Counted from the first letter of the stretch, positions 46,272 to 58,280 are shown. The stretch: DNA of 64,000 nucleotides from Epinephelus fuscoguttatus (GCF_011397635.1 NC_064773.1:3090501-3154500), one strand, 5' to 3'. Notes: generated by a model not told the origin, from the letters alone. Numbers and translations are program-made.

Positions 46272-46481
46272 GGCAGCCCCGCGGAGACCTCCGCCGGCAT
46301 GGAGAGGAGGACCGGTGGAGGAGGCGGAGAGAAAGAGGAGGATGGATGGATGATGACTGAGGAGGAGGAGGAGGAGGAGGAGGAGGAGGATGAAGAGGAG
46401 GAGGAGGCGACTCTGTTCGCCTGCTGCTGAGAAACTGTTGAGTTTGAACACCGGCTGCTTTTCACCTCCCTCCGGCTGCAT
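46272..46481 (-). other. in-frame upstream open region of kcnmb4
   Basis: An ATG at 46481-46479 is in frame with the kcnmb4 start and no stop intervenes over 70 codons. The putative extension contains a leucine run encoded by the triplet repeat. The upstream ATG has T at -3, a weak context, while the canonical ATG is strong and homology starts there. I therefore regard this as leader sequence that happens to be open, not proven coding. Confidence 0.35.
46361..46409. repeat. GGA triplet microsatellite upstream of kcnmb4 ATG
   Basis: About ten uninterrupted GGA units at 46361-46390, followed by an imperfect continuation to 46409. It lies 90-140 bp upstream of the start codon, probably within the 5' UTR, where the transcript would carry a UCC/CUC run. 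In one frame it would encode poly-leucine, in another poly-serine. Confidence 0.9.
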
Positions 46482-46730
46482 GGATCCTCCTCCCTCCTTC
46501 TTTCCCCTACAGCTCCCTCCTTCAGCTCCTCACTCTGTTTTATTCTCTACTGTCTCTGTTCACCCCCTACAGCTCCCTCCTCCTCAGCTCGTGCCGTTCA
46601 TCTCCCACTCTGTTTTAGTAATCTATTACCACTGCTGAAAGAAGTACTCTAAAAATACTTCTGAAAAAGCAGCAACACTGTAAAAATATTCTGTTAAGAA
46701 ATATTTAAGATCTCATTTAAGTAAAAACAG

Positions 46731-48135
46731 TGGTGGAAAGTAACTAAGTACTGTAGTATAATTTTAAGGTACTTTTACTTTACCTGAGTATTTCCATTTT
46801 ATGCTACTTTATAACGCTACTCCACTTCACTACACTACAAAATACAAAAAAAAAAAAAATTTGTTCAGATAGGTGAATAGAAATCATCATGTGGTAACAT
46901 TACTTGTGGTGTACCCCAGGGGTCAGTGTTGGGACCAAAATAGTTTCAAAAACTTGTGATATTTATGGATGACACCATTTTTTGTTTCAAACTCCGGAGA
47001 GGATTTACAGCTGCTTCTGACTGAGATCGTAACAGAAATGAATAAACTGAAAAGATGCTTTGAAAAAAACAACAACTGAATTTGACAAAAACCAAAATGA
47101 TGTAATTTGGAAATCTAAAAATTGATACACAGGTGCAAATTAGGATAGATAGTGTTGATATAGACATAAAAAGTGTGTGAAAATGAATTTCTGGGAGTGA
47201 TACTGGATCAGCTGGAAACCTCAAATTAGTCACATTCAATCAAAGCCGCAGGAAGCAATGCATTATGGGAAAAATCGAGACACATATTGGACCACAAATC
47301 AAAACATATCATCGACTGCTCACTCATTTTACGAGTACTGTGTATAGGTCTGAGGTAACAAGCAATTTATATACATTACACATATCACAAAAGAAAGCCA
47401 TTGAGATTGTACATAACATTGGATTTAGGGAGCACACAAACACACAAGTCATTAAAATGGACTCCACCTTTACCAACTGCAACACTGAAGTGACGAACAC
47501 ATTAAAGCAGGAGCGTAAATATAGACAGTGCAGGCAGTGCGGTTGCACTGGGGCCCGACTGCCACCAGGAAATACACCCACATTCAAGGAAGAACTCACA
47601 TTACATAAAAAATGTTTAATCACACAACGAGACGATACTGTCGAGCTGTCGTGCTTTCGGCTTCCAACGTAAACTAGGCTAATCTGTCTGGATGTGCGTG
47701 AGTGGAAATCACTTCACACTACAAGGAACTTTCTTAACTTCGGCACGTGAGAACTGAACATACAGACATTTACGTCAGTGAAGGAACTCTGCTGGGCTGC
47801 GGTGTCTAGCTCGGGCACCGAACAGCAAGCTAACGCTGTCCATCGTTCAACCTTTACTAACTGACTCCTGATAAAACTTTACGTAAACTTGTCATGTCAG
47901 CTAACAAATCAAAATGTTACATCAAGCAACAAGGAAACATTTGTAAGGGAAGCAAGGGGGGACAAACTTAGCTTTACGATTTACAGCAGCTAGTTCAGGT
48001 GCTAAATATCTCAAGACTAAAACTTCAAGTATATTTTGATGCAAATAGCTCTGTATTTTTACTCAAATAAAACTTTGAGTACTTTTACACTTTGATATCA
48101 CTACTTTTACTTAAGTAAAAGATCTGAGTATCCAG
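46731..48135. repeat. AAGTA-type repeat broken by later insertions
   Basis: GTGGTGGAAAGTAACTAAGT at 46731, then a LINE relic (about 46855-47460), the family's internal TCCACCTTTACCAACTGCAA at 47462, another insertion (about 47510-48020), and the terminal ACTTAAGTAAAAGATCTGAG at 48107. Confidence 0.65.
46880..47460 (+). pseudogene. non-LTR retrotransposon reverse-transcriptase relic
   Basis: TCGVPQGSVLGP (46902-46937) is the RT motif before the catalytic YADD region. FMDDTIF corresponds to that region with M for A. KTKMM, FLGVILD and KKAIEIVHNIGFREHTN follow in order but across stops and frameshifts. This is the C-terminal half of an RT domain, L2/Rex1-like. Confidence 0.85.
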
Positions 48136-48149
48136 CCCAGTTACTAGAA

Positions 48150-48350
48150 GAAATCTTGAATACCTTATGTTTGTAAATTTTAAATGTTTCATATCAATGT
48201 TTCTAAAGTGACGTAGTATATGAGCAGACTTCATCAGGAGGTGGAGGGGATGGTGATGGTGCGACACCTGCCGGGCTGCAGACTGCTGTTCAAGACCAAC
48301 AACCAAAACTAGTTGTTTTTTAACAGAGTCATCACTGTGTTTCCAGCAGG
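48150..48350. repeat. repeat shared with 49380-49620 and 5110-5440
   Basis: TTTCTAAAGTGACGTAGTAT, then GACTTCATCAGGAGGTGGAG, 'CACCTGCCGGGCTGCAGACT', 'GAGTCATCACTGTGTTTCC'. The two copies are direct repeats about 1.27 kb apart. Confidence 0.7.
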
Positions 48351-49379
48351 GATTGTGTTACTAACATGTGGTATTTTAAGGCAAGACATGATCTTTTCCT
48401 CCATAGCCAAGTCTTTTTTGTGCCTGACATAACCACACTGCTCTTAAAGTATCAAAGCAAAAGTACTTGTTGGGCAGAGTGGCCGACAAAGGAAGTCGCA
48501 CGACATTAAACCTCTTACAGAGGTGGTCATGAGGAGGGCTGGGTCAACAAAATGCGTGAGACCACGGTTCATTTAACCAACAGTCCGTGGTAACAAAGAA
48601 TCCATGATATTACCAGAGCAGATGTTTCAACCCAAACTATGATTTCTCCCTTAAACCTGACCTTAACCTCAGACGTATCAGATTAGAAAATGCTTTTATA
48701 TGTAACAGAAAGAAATGCATCCTTGTTTACTGCAGAATAAAAACAATATATCTTTAAATTTGGTGAATATGAAGATCAGGTGAACAGTATGGATCAGGTG
48801 GATCTGCATATGGAGTACAGGCACTGAAAGAGTACATGAATGTTCATGATTATGTCTCAAGAGTCTGTCGTAAAAAGTTTTATTTCTTAAGGTAAATAAA
48901 TTATTTAAAAACCAACTGGATAATTGGAGAAATACATGTTGATCTTTGAGTAGATTTTTTTGTGTGTGTCTGAGAAGGAGTGAATCTCTACAGCCAGTGT
49001 TCAGGTGTCCACATACTTTTGGCCGTGCAGTGCAGCCTGCAGCTCCCTGGGATGTTTCTATGGTTTCATCTCTCTGTCTCTCTCTGCAGGTTGAGGGATG
49101 CTCGGTCGCCCCGGTGGCCTGATGATTCAATCCAGATGTGTGTTTTATATTTTGCCGCTGGCTGCTTGTTGTTCTCTGAACGCTACACGCTGGATGAGAT
49201 AAGCCTCTTAGCTGAGGGAGAGCACATCAGTCTCCCTCAGGAACATCCGCCGTGTCTCACCGACAGGAAAAATACCAGAGGCAACGATGAAGATGAAGAT
49301 GAAGATCAAAACTACGCCATGAATGTTCTGATTTTAAGGATTTAAATTTGTCAAAATGTGCAGCTCAGTCGCCAGAAGA
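48351..49379. other. 5' flank of kcnmb4, no gene
   Basis: Includes a diverged 'AxACCAAxT..CACAAAA' repeat fragment (48370-48440) and a Tc1-type MITE end (GTGTCCACATACTTTTGGCC, 49006-49025). The 121-codon open frame at 48980-49345 shows no homology and overlaps that MITE end. Confidence 0.45.
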
Positions 49380-49620
49380 AAATGCTGTCAGTGTTTATGC
49401 AAACCACGAATATGTTGCATTTGTATGTTTCATATGAATCATATTGTTTCTAAAGTGACGTAGTGTGTGAGCTGACTTCATCAGGAGGTGGAGGAGATGG
49501 TGGATGCTTTGTCACATATAGGAGAGACGCCTGCCAAGCTGCAGACCACTGTTCAACACCAACAAGCAACAAAACCATTTGTTTTTAATCGAGTCATTGA
49601 TGTGTTTCCAGTTGGGATAT
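49380..49620. repeat. second copy of the 48150-48350 repeat
   Basis: GTTTCTAAAGTGACGTAGTG, 'CTGACTTCATCAGGAGGTGG', 'GACGCCTGCCAAGCTGCAGA', 'TGTGTTTCCAGTTGGGATAT'. Confidence 0.7.
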
Positions 49621-49815
49621 CTCCCCTGTAATGGAAATTATTAATGTAATCGAAACACTAAGCCACAATATAATAGAAATGACGTAATTATGTAAAATCT
49701 TTTCAACATTTAACACTTTAAGGAAACTTTTAGGCCTAGGTTTCTGACTCGATGTGTTTTGTCTAGTAGAAACTGTCACCACAAATTTGGCGTTGTCAGC
49801 AGGGTCACTGGTGTG

Positions 49816-50632
49816 AAGGTGCGGACGCACCAAACCCACATCAAAGAACTAGCGGCGACGAAAGCCAACTGTTGCGTCGTCTACGTCGCCTCACGTCGCC
49901 CTGTGTCAGTTGCATTTGAACACACTACACGGACTACATCCGACGGCCAAGTAGCACGTACGTTCAGCGCCTGCGTGAGAGAGAGCGGAGTGAGAGAGTG
50001 GTACATCCTGTCAGCCGAGGGGTTTCCTATCTGTGCAGCCGAGCACCGCAGCACCTCCACGGACTATTACATCCAGACGGTCCCGGTGTTTCCTCCGCAG
50101 GCTCCACTTCACTCAGCTGCCCGATAAACCCGCTGCTTCTTCCCACTTTAACCTGAATAACAAACCAGGGCTCGGTGCTCCGGTTGGATCCAAACGGAGA
50201 GCCGGGGCTAGCTCAGAGACTAGCGGAGGCTAACTGGCTGTGCTTCCCTCCGGTCATGCTGCGGCTAACGCTCCGCTAGCCGCTCCCAGCTAGCTCCGGT
50301 TTGTTATTCAGGTTAAAGTGGGAAGAAGCAGCGGGTCTGTGGGGCAGCTGAGTGAAGTGGAGCCTGAGGAGGAAGCACCGGTTAGCCCCGGTTTCACTAC
50401 AGGCAGATTCACTCGCTACAGGGGCGAGGAAATAAAACCTGAACAGCCAATCAGAGTGATCTCTCTCACCGACAAGCTCTGCCGCCGATTCAACATGCTC
50501 AATCGGCCAAAAAGCCGCCGACGCCGAATTGCCGACGTTGCGGGACACACCGCAAAAACTAGGGCGACAGACGCTCACTGACGGCCCGACTTTGGTCGAC
50601 AGCTGACCGTCAGCTTGGTGTGTCAGGACCTT
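49816..50632. mobile_element. 817-bp TIR element with internal long hairpin, GC-rich
   Basis: Ends AAGGTGCGGACGCACCAA and, inverted, AAGGTCCTGACACACCAA. Inside, 50084-50166 and 50298-50382 are near-perfect inverted repeats (for example GCTCCACTTCACTCAGCTGC and GGTTTGTTATTCAGGTTAAA). High CpG. ORFs on both strands mirror each other and carry no known domain. A clear target duplication was not found. Confidence 0.75.
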
Positions 50633-51299
50633 AAGAGGTCACCTGGAGCTCGGTATGGAGGGTAAAGACTGTGCACAGCTACAGTCTGAGACTATAACCC
50701 CAACCGCCCCATCAAACCGGGCATTTTAAGCCAAACGTGATATTTTCTGAACCATAACCAAGTGGTTTTTATGGCAAACAAAACCACACGTTAACGAAAT
50801 ATTATGTTCAACATATTTGCTTCATGTGAATGTATGTTTAATGTATCCGTGAATTGTAGAAACTTACATCGGCAACATTTATTCTGATGACTGGTTTGAA
50901 ATACGACAGTTTAAGTCCATTCATACAGTAACTTCCTCTTCACTAACTTATTTATTTATTGAAACAAGTTGACGAAACAGACGCCATTTGGAAAACCGGA
51001 GCTTTCGATCATGTCACATGATCTTCATCAGCAGATGGAGTTTGAAGTGGAAATTGCAGATGCTCAAATAGTTATTTTATGGGTATTTTTAGGGTCTCTT
51101 GTCCAAATTCGTTGTAAATCATAATATAAGCGTGAATGTAAATTCTATTATGTACTGTGTATTAACAAGACTCAGAGCAGCTACTAAATGGTTGAGATTA
51201 TTTTGCCAACTGCTTTATGAGGTCAAGCACAACCTGAATGACTTGAATAACTTTCAAACTGAATTTAATGACATTTTTTGAAAATTTTGTTGAAAACTG
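50633..51299. other. 5' flank, no gene
   Basis: Ordinary AT-rich sequence; a weak 'GGCAAACAAAACCACACG' repeat phrase at 50773. Confidence 0.4.
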
Positions 51300-51342
51300 T
51301 CCGGCCTCGGATAAGCTGTTGAAAATGGATGGATGGATTAAT
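51300..51342 (+). repeat. retroelement tail, GGATGGATGGAT type
   Basis: TCCGGCCTCGGATAAGCTGT then GAAAATGGATGGATGGATTA, the terminal motif shared by many fish retroelements. Confidence 0.55.
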
Positions 51343-51708
51343 GTGCGCATGTTTTCCAAAAATAAAGTCAAATATTGTCCACAGTGACCGCAAACACCAA
51401 CATGTGTTAAAGAGTTAAAAGTCATAGCAGTATACAGTGTATGGTAAAGCTAAATTCTGTTGCCTCACAGTATACATCATCAAATCATCCAGCCCTGATA
51501 GTGGATAATACATGTGTTATTATTTTCAGGGTTATGTCACTTTAAACACATTATCTTTTTTATTCATGGTCTCAGAAATCTGATATGATGTTGTTTCATT
51601 ATGGCCGCTCTCTCACATGGTCTTTTTTCTTTACTGTACTTCATTACTTGCTGCTGTGGTGACACAGTTTCTCTTCACGGATCGATAGAGTTTCATTTCA
51701 TCACCCGT

Positions 51709-51714
51709 GTGTGT

Positions 51715-51744
<30 letters not shown>
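51709..51744. repeat. (GT)n microsatellite
   Basis: GT run with one GAGT interruption. Confidence 0.95.
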
Positions 51745-51745
<1 letters not shown>

Positions 51746-51889
51746 CTGGCAGTCTGATCGCTCTTAAAGATGCAGCTGTTCAAAATGGCCTCCGAGGACT
51801 AAATGATCAATGAGCTGACTGAGACGTATTGATTTCCCTCAACTTGCAGTGAGTGTGAAAAAGATACCTGTTGACGAGTGGATGTAACA

Positions 51890-52400
51890 AACTACATTTA
51901 CTCAAGTACCAATTCAAAGTACTTGCACTTAAAGTATTTCCATGTTATTCTATGCCATACTTCTCCTCAGCCACATCTCAGAGGGTAAGCTTGTATCTTT
52001 ACCTGCCCTACATGTGTCTGACAGCTTTAGTTAGCTTTCAAATGGCAGTTTTCACACTCTTCCTGTCTGGTGAAAACCACGTATCTCCAGATGTGTTGAT
52101 GTTGAATGTTTGTGATAAACTGAAGGACAAAGTGTTGCTTTATGTGTTGAGAAAATCTCAGTCTTTCTGAAGCTAAATAAACTCTTTAAAAACCCTCTGG
52201 GATCAGCTGGAAAAGTCGTCGTCACATAGCAGAGAACAGGCTGTTTTTCTGACACTATGATGATCTTATAGACCATGATGCATTGCTGTAGATTAAACTA
52301 CCCAGCAGGGTATGAGGGAGTTAAAATGAGCTCAACCTTAAACATCTACAGCAGGAAAATGACATATACACATTAATGCAGCAGGAATATTAACTAACTG
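51890..52400. repeat. AAGTA-type repeat, probably interrupted
   Basis: Starts ACATTTACTCAAGTACCAAT, includes CCCTACATGTGTCTGACAGC, and ends ATGAGCTCAACCTTAAACAT then GACATATACACATTAATGCA. The central part (about 52050-52270) does not fit the family and may be an insertion. Confidence 0.55.
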
Positions 52401-52639
52401 CACTCCCTGAAGAAATATAATCATATTTTTGGAAGAATGAAAGAGTGACTCCAGAGAGAAGCAGTCTCTCAGTCTACAGTCTGTGTTTGAAGGATATATC
52501 CAGGATGTCAAACTGACTCAGCAGCAACAACAGGTTAAAAAGACAAAGATAGTTAGAAGCTAAAGCCGAACTATAGGCTACAGATCACAGTGTAAAAGTG
52601 AACCACCACATCACTGCTGATCGCCACACAAGACAATGA

Positions 52640-53030
52640 ATATAAAGGTAAACTTTGCTGATATTGAACCAGCTGTGTGGCATCACAGTGTGTGCACATG
52701 AACTGTGTTTGGCTTCATCCCTTCACTGGTTCCTGTACAGCAGGGTCAGCCTTTGTTTCACTGTTATAGTCATTGAAAAGCAAAAGCAGCATGTGTATAC
52801 ATTCGGTATACACTATACTATACTACATCTTCAGTAGCTAGCTAGCTAACCCTACACTTTTCAGGGTTTGATTTTGGTTTTGGAACAGGGAAGAAACGTA
52901 TATCTTTTTCCAACCTCTCCAGGTAACGAGTATCATTAATACACGACGAGCCCCAGGCACAACATTTAGCTCCTAATCCACAAAACCAGCCTGAAAATGA
53001 AGGAAATCTGAAACGACTGCATTAGAGTCA
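52640..53030. repeat. second copy of the 26850-27236 repeat
   Basis: Nearly identical over about 390 bp, same orientation, from TTGAACCAGCTGTGTGGCAT to CGACTGCATTAGAGTC. Confidence 0.85.
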
Positions 53031-53480
53031 ATGGAGCACTAGTCTCTATATCCAGACTCAACATTCAGTGAATGTAGAGTCTGTAGGCAAACCCCGGAGA
53101 TCTTGCCTCCGGAAGAAGAGCAGAAGAGCCCTGGTTTCCGGTTTTAGGCTGTTTGTAGTCCGCGTGATATTGACCAATTGGCGTCACTGCAAACTCTGAA
53201 TCCATCGCAATGGTTCAGCATATTTACTGATATATAAACGGAAGTCGGAAACGGAAATTCACCTTCTCTGCCCAAATCAAACCGGAATGCCAAAAAATCG
53301 GGGGTCTGCCTCCAGAGGCTGTATCGCCGTCTGCCGGAAGTCAGACGCCGAATACAGCCGATGGGTTCCGAGAATGATGGAGCACAGCTGTGTTGTTGTC
53401 GGACCCTGGTCTGAGCCAACCTGATGCTACGCTATGATTGGCCAGCCTGTGTCTGGGGCCGGGACTTAGTGAAGGGTGTT
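53031..53480. repeat. GC-rich probable transposon segment
   Basis: Contiguous with the preceding repeat. CpG-rich phrases such as TCCGGTTTTAGGCTGTTTGT and AGCCAACCTGATGCTACGC. The style is that of a non-autonomous fish element, but no partner copy or TIR is visible here. Confidence 0.35.
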
Positions 53481-55339
53481 GAGGGTCCAAACCATGATGG
53501 AGAAAAACTGATTTGTGACGTGTTTTACTGGTTTAAATCAGCTGGTCTGTTTGTTTTCAATCTAAAGACGTCAACTGAGACTTCGGGAATCAGGTGGTCC
53601 ATTAATTGGCCAACTTAATTTACCAAACAAGTGTGTTCCCTTATGTCTGGAATATTATTTATAGGTCGGGACGTCTCCGTAGCGCCACAGTGCTTCAGTT
53701 ATAATCGTGTTGAGTCACATTTTACCTTTATCAGAAAAACTGCAGCTCCTGCCATTTGGATATTACAATTTCGATAGTATTTAGATTAATTGTGCAGCCT
53801 TACCAAATATATATAAAATACAATTTAACTGACCTTTAAAAAATCCAAAGTACAGAAAATGTGCACAAGATTTAGTTTCTTCTGTAGTTCAAGAAGCTTT
53901 TTCACTCTGAAAACAAAAAAAGGTCAGATAATGGTATTCTAAGACGCCAAATATCAGCAATGACATCAGCTCTCTGTAGCTGAATAGTAAAAATATCTAC
54001 ATGCTGTCCTTTAACCTCAGTTACAGCACAGAGCAACAACATCTCTGTGCTCGTCTCGGCCTGTTGCATAAACACGGAGCCCTGTCAGGCTCCAGAATAA
54101 AGCCTCAGCATTATGCATTGGTAATCAGGGAGGCATGTGGCAGGATTATTATCATCTCTGCAGATCAAAAGATTACAAATGATAACGGACATCAGCGTGG
54201 AGGGACACGGGGCCACGTGTCTCTGCAGAGCGCTCGCAAGAACACACATCAGCATGAGGGGAAAAAACAACAGCAGTGTGAATGCAGGGAAACATCACAG
54301 GTCTGCTCACTGTGGTTTGATTTTACTCCTGAAATTAGACGGGATACGAGGACACATAACATAGAGGAACTGTGAGATGTATTTCTGAACTACACAGACA
54401 AAAATTGTGAGCGGCAGGCTGTGTCGACAGTTGGTATCCTCTGTGGACGGGATTTGGGCTTTCCAGAGAATAAAACAAATAAAACAGATAGAAAAGGGCA
54501 TCATCTGACTCAAGCAAACATTCAGATGATGCGATTAGGCTGCACAGTGTTTGCTCCCACTGTCCTGAAAAAACAGAAGTGGCAGCAGCGACAGAGAGCT
54601 GCTGCAGAGGCAACATTTGGCTGAAGATCCCAGCATCAACAGGGAACTACAGCCCGGTAATATCCCTCATTATGGAGATGATAGCTGGTGGTGCTGAAAG
54701 CACTGTGATGGAGAAGAGCACCGGAGTGATACGGCAGCTCCGTTCTGCACCGTGTCTGAGTAGATTTATCATTTTTAACTCTCCAAACAGCTTCAGTGGT
54801 GAAAGCCAAACACAAAACGACAGGCTGCTCTCTTATTGTGAAAGTCCTGCTGGTAAAATGTGACACATGCACAGATTAAGACGTATTTCTGCAGCGTTTC
54901 AGTGTAAATACGACGTCTTTTACTCAGGTTGTTTCTTTAAATACGTCTGCTGATTTTTTTTCTCTTCTGAATCAACTGTAAGCTGCAGTTTATATGATTT
55001 ATGTCCCTTTTACTACTTTTTCTCCTTCAATATTTGGAGAGTTGTAACTTTGCTTCACTGTTGTGTAAAGTCTGTACAAAAATGAATTAAAAAATGTTAA
55101 CAAAAACAAAAACAAAAACCCCACATACAGACACAAACTTTTAATTAAATATTGTTTCACTGTTTTATTTTATTTTCCTTCCTTTCATCATTTTAATCCA
55201 AATTTTACTCCTGCATTGATTTTATGTTCTTACTTCTCATATCGATATTCTTTGTGTCGTAATATCTGTTTCTGTTTTATTTTTATTGTGTTCCTGTTTT
55301 AAAACTGTTTTTAAAAGCGTTTTATTGTTATAATTTTTA
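53481..55339. other. 5' flank, no gene assigned
   Basis: Unusually complex, non-repetitive stretch at 54000-54860 with open frames up to 124 codons on the plus strand. No homology recognised, no splice support. Could hold a conserved non-coding element. Confidence 0.4.
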
Positions 55340-55977
55340 AAGGAGCAGTGTGTCAGATTTAGGGAGATATAGCGACATCTAGTGGTGAGGACTGCAGACT
55401 GCAACCAGCTGAAATCTCTCCCTGTTAAAATTCCTTCATTGTTTATTGTTCAGGACGTTTTTACCGGGAGATGAATTATCCACAGAGGTCTCTTCCCCTC
55501 TAAAACCCTGTATAAAACCCTGAATAAAGCAGTTTTACATTAAAATATCATCGTGTTTCTCCTACGCTTGTGTAGCAGAAGGGCTGCTAACTTCACTTTA
55601 AACCGATAAAATGTTAAAATCAGTGTTTTTCCAAAGATGTTCGGCATGTCGGAGACAGGCTGCTAGCTCAGCATCTGATAATCTGTGCTCACCTTTTTTC
55701 TCTGATAACTAAAGATCCAGACGTTCAGGAGGTTTTTACCAGGAGCTGAATTATCCACAGAGGTCTCTGTCTCTCTAAAACAAACAGACCAGCTGATTTA
55801 AACCAGGAAACATACTGAATTAAGTAGTTTTACGTTTTTCGGCCTCTAACTATGGTGGCTGACATGAAAGTATGATCGTCCCTGTCTAAAACCAGTCTTT
55901 AGTTTGTCCGTTCTGAGCTACTGTAGAAACATGGTGGTGCAACATAGTCCCTGTGTGGATATGAACGTCTCATTCTA
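55340..55977. repeat. repeat A copies
   Basis: GGAGCAGTGTGTCAGATTTA, then TAGCGACATCTAGTGGTGAG, then a second overlapping copy from 55730, then CTACTGTAGAAACATGGTGG at 55919. Confidence 0.7.
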
Positions 55978-56555
55978 GGGCAGGCGTGTCCAAAGTGCAG
56001 CCTACCGATTTTAAATGGCTGTTGCTTGTCTTTCAAAACACGCATTTGGTCCACCACACAATTACGCAAACTCACATGAGAGGTAGTGCTGCTGATGTTT
56101 GCTGATATCAAGAAGTCTGCCATGATACGATTTGGATTTGATTCAGTTCAGTGGCCTGTGATCGATCAGTAAATATTCTCATTATCTTTTTCTTGACTGC
56201 TCATCATTGTCTGCCAGGCGCCAGCACCGTCTGAATGTTGTGCTTAGACAGAAGCAGTGACACAGATGAGCCATTGGAATTTCAAAATAAAAGCTTATCT
56301 TAAAGATGACGACATGTATCGCTGTTTTCACTTTGCATCAATGATATTGGATCGTTGATCAATGGATTGATGCATTGATCCAGACTGATGGATCGTTACA
56401 CCCCGACTAGGAAGCAGACACGACTACAGCAAAGTTGAATACTTTTTCCACTGAAAGATGAAACTGTTGCGTCTAGCTCGTTTGTATGCGATCTCTATTT
56501 TTCTATTTAGCCAAATGATGCAAGCAGCAGCATTCAAAAACCTTCGGACCTCCTG
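55978..56555. mobile_element. two adjacent insertions in repeat A
   Basis: GGGCAGGCGTGTCCAAAGTG opens a block typical of hAT-derived fish MITEs. A second block with ATCGATCAG and inverse CTGATGGATCGTTACACCCC ends near 56408. Repeat A resumes at GTAACAACGATAAAACTATT (56560). Exact boundaries not resolved. Confidence 0.45.
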
Positions 56556-56680
56556 TTCTGAGGTAACAACGATAAAACTATTCTTATTTCAGTGTGATTA
56601 TACACTAAAGAAAACATATTATTTCTGCAGATACATCCCTCTGAATCCTTCACTCTGGACCTTTATGAAACGCAGCAGAG
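56556..56680. repeat. repeat A, resumed
   Basis: TATTCTTATTTCAGTGTGAT, then TACACTAAAGAAAACATATT, then ACATCCCTCTGAATCCTTCA. Confidence 0.65.
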
Positions 56681-57825
56681 AACAGAGTGACTCTAATAAC
56701 GATGATGAGGTGTTCAGAAAATATAAAAGGTCATTACACAAAATACATATTAAACTCAAATCCCGAGGATAACACGATAAGGTTCAACGAACTATTTAAT
56801 TTTCATTATGATCCTCAAACACCTCAGGTTCACTGTTCAATTGGTTTTGGCTAATTTGATTACAACACATTTTATGTGAATTTCCAAATCTTAATTACAA
56901 CACGAACAAGCCAACTGCATTAATTATTGTTGTTTGTAGTGTGCTCACGCTCCAGAGATGTAATATGTGACACTCAACCGATGTTTTATATTATATTGTA
57001 TATTATATTATATATCGCAATGTTATGTTTCTACAGTAGCCCAGAACGGACAAACCAAACACTGACTCAAGATAGGGACATTCATGATGATGTCATTGTT
57101 ATTATTACTTACAGGCCGAATAATCACAGAAACTTCTTTTCACATGTTGATGTTTCCACTGCATTTAAATATAAAGTACATTTGACAAGACAAAGAGTCT
57201 GACTTCTGTGTCTCTCCTTCTTCTTCTGCTTCAGTAAAACAGCACGAAGAGTTAATTAACAAATCAAGTGAAGTTTCATTTTAGTTTCACACCTTCGCCC
57301 ACTCACTCTCACACTCTTTGTTCCACTTTTGTTCTGTTAGATTAGTTCAGTCAGTTACATAACTGCTGTTTAAACATTAAAAACAGAAACTATATTAACT
57401 AAATCAAATCCTGCAGCTCTTGAATTTACAGCACATCTACAGAAGCTTCCCCGGCCTCTGAGGACGTCCTGCCTCATGCACAGGCGCTTCTTTCCACACA
57501 GAGCTGCAACTAACGATTATCTTCATTATCTGGTGACTATTTTCATCGTCTATGACATGTCAAAAAGAAGCTAAAAAAAAGGGACCAGGTTTATTGCAAT
57601 ACAGGGTAATATCGTCATGTGTTTTGTTTTGTTCAACCAACAGTCTAAAATCAAAAGATATTCATTTTACCGTCATATAAAACAAACAGAATCAGCAAAT
57701 CTTCTTGTATGAGAGGCTGGAAGCTGAAAATGATTTTGACTTTTTGCTTGAAAAATGAGCGAAACAATTAATCAATGATCAAAACAGCATAAACTGTAAA
57801 AATAATTGGAAGTAGCTTCTGTAAC
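56681..57825. other. 5' flank, mostly unique
   Basis: A reversed repeat A scrap at 57030-57080 (CTACAGTAGCCCAGAACGGA). Otherwise nothing called. Confidence 0.45.
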
Positions 57826-58280
57826 TGGTTTCGTGGACTCCCGTTTTAAAGCCTCAAGTTCAGCATTTCTGCCGTCGCCATGTTGTTTCTTTTGGAGCCT
57901 GAAGAGACCATATTTTGATGAGAGGGTGGAGCTTTGGAGCAGCGAGGGGTGGATCTGAGTGAGAACCCGAGGATACTATCAGCAGACAGACTGTCACTTA
58001 TAGCAGCCATGTCCTTAATTATGCGTAACTTTAAGCCTTAATAAAAATTTTAAGAGGTGAGCTAAATATAAATTAAGCCCTGTACAGTTGTCATGAATGA
58101 TGTACTTAGCTATAGAGACCAATAAATGTTTTCTGTACCAGGGTGTAAACATGTTTATTTCTGCTGTAAAGTTTTAACATGGAGGTCCATGGGGATCGAC
58201 TCGTTCTTAGAGCCAGCCCCTAGTGGACATTAGAGGAACTGCAGTTTTTGGCACTTCACTTTTGGAGATTGCCACTTGTA
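57826..58280. repeat. repeat shared with 34060-34380
   Basis: GTTTCGTGGACTCCCGTTTT to GGAACTGCAGTTTTTGGCAC, longer than the 34-kb copy by an internal segment (about 57970-58190). Confidence 0.7.

Larger units (their letters stand above)
46272..46640 (-). promoter_or_regulatory. kcnmb4: kcnmb4 5' UTR / proximal promoter region
   Basis: Sequence directly upstream of the kcnmb4 start. On the sense strand it is pyrimidine-rich and contains a CCT-type triplet run. About 240-350 bp upstream are two direct copies of a roughly 60-bp block (46504-46544 and 46563-46618) that share CCCCTACAGCTCCCTCC and CACTCTGTTTTA on the plus strand. No convincing TATA box is visible. The transcription start cannot be placed from sequence alone. 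Confidence 0.5.

Noticed and set aside
47265..47672. 135-codon open frame treated as a gene
   Set aside because: Its first part is the C-terminal end of a LINE reverse transcriptase in a broken relic; the rest is unrelated repeat.
54001..54375. 124-codon open frame upstream of kcnmb4
   Set aside because: Overlaps other frames on both strands, has no known domain and no splice signals.
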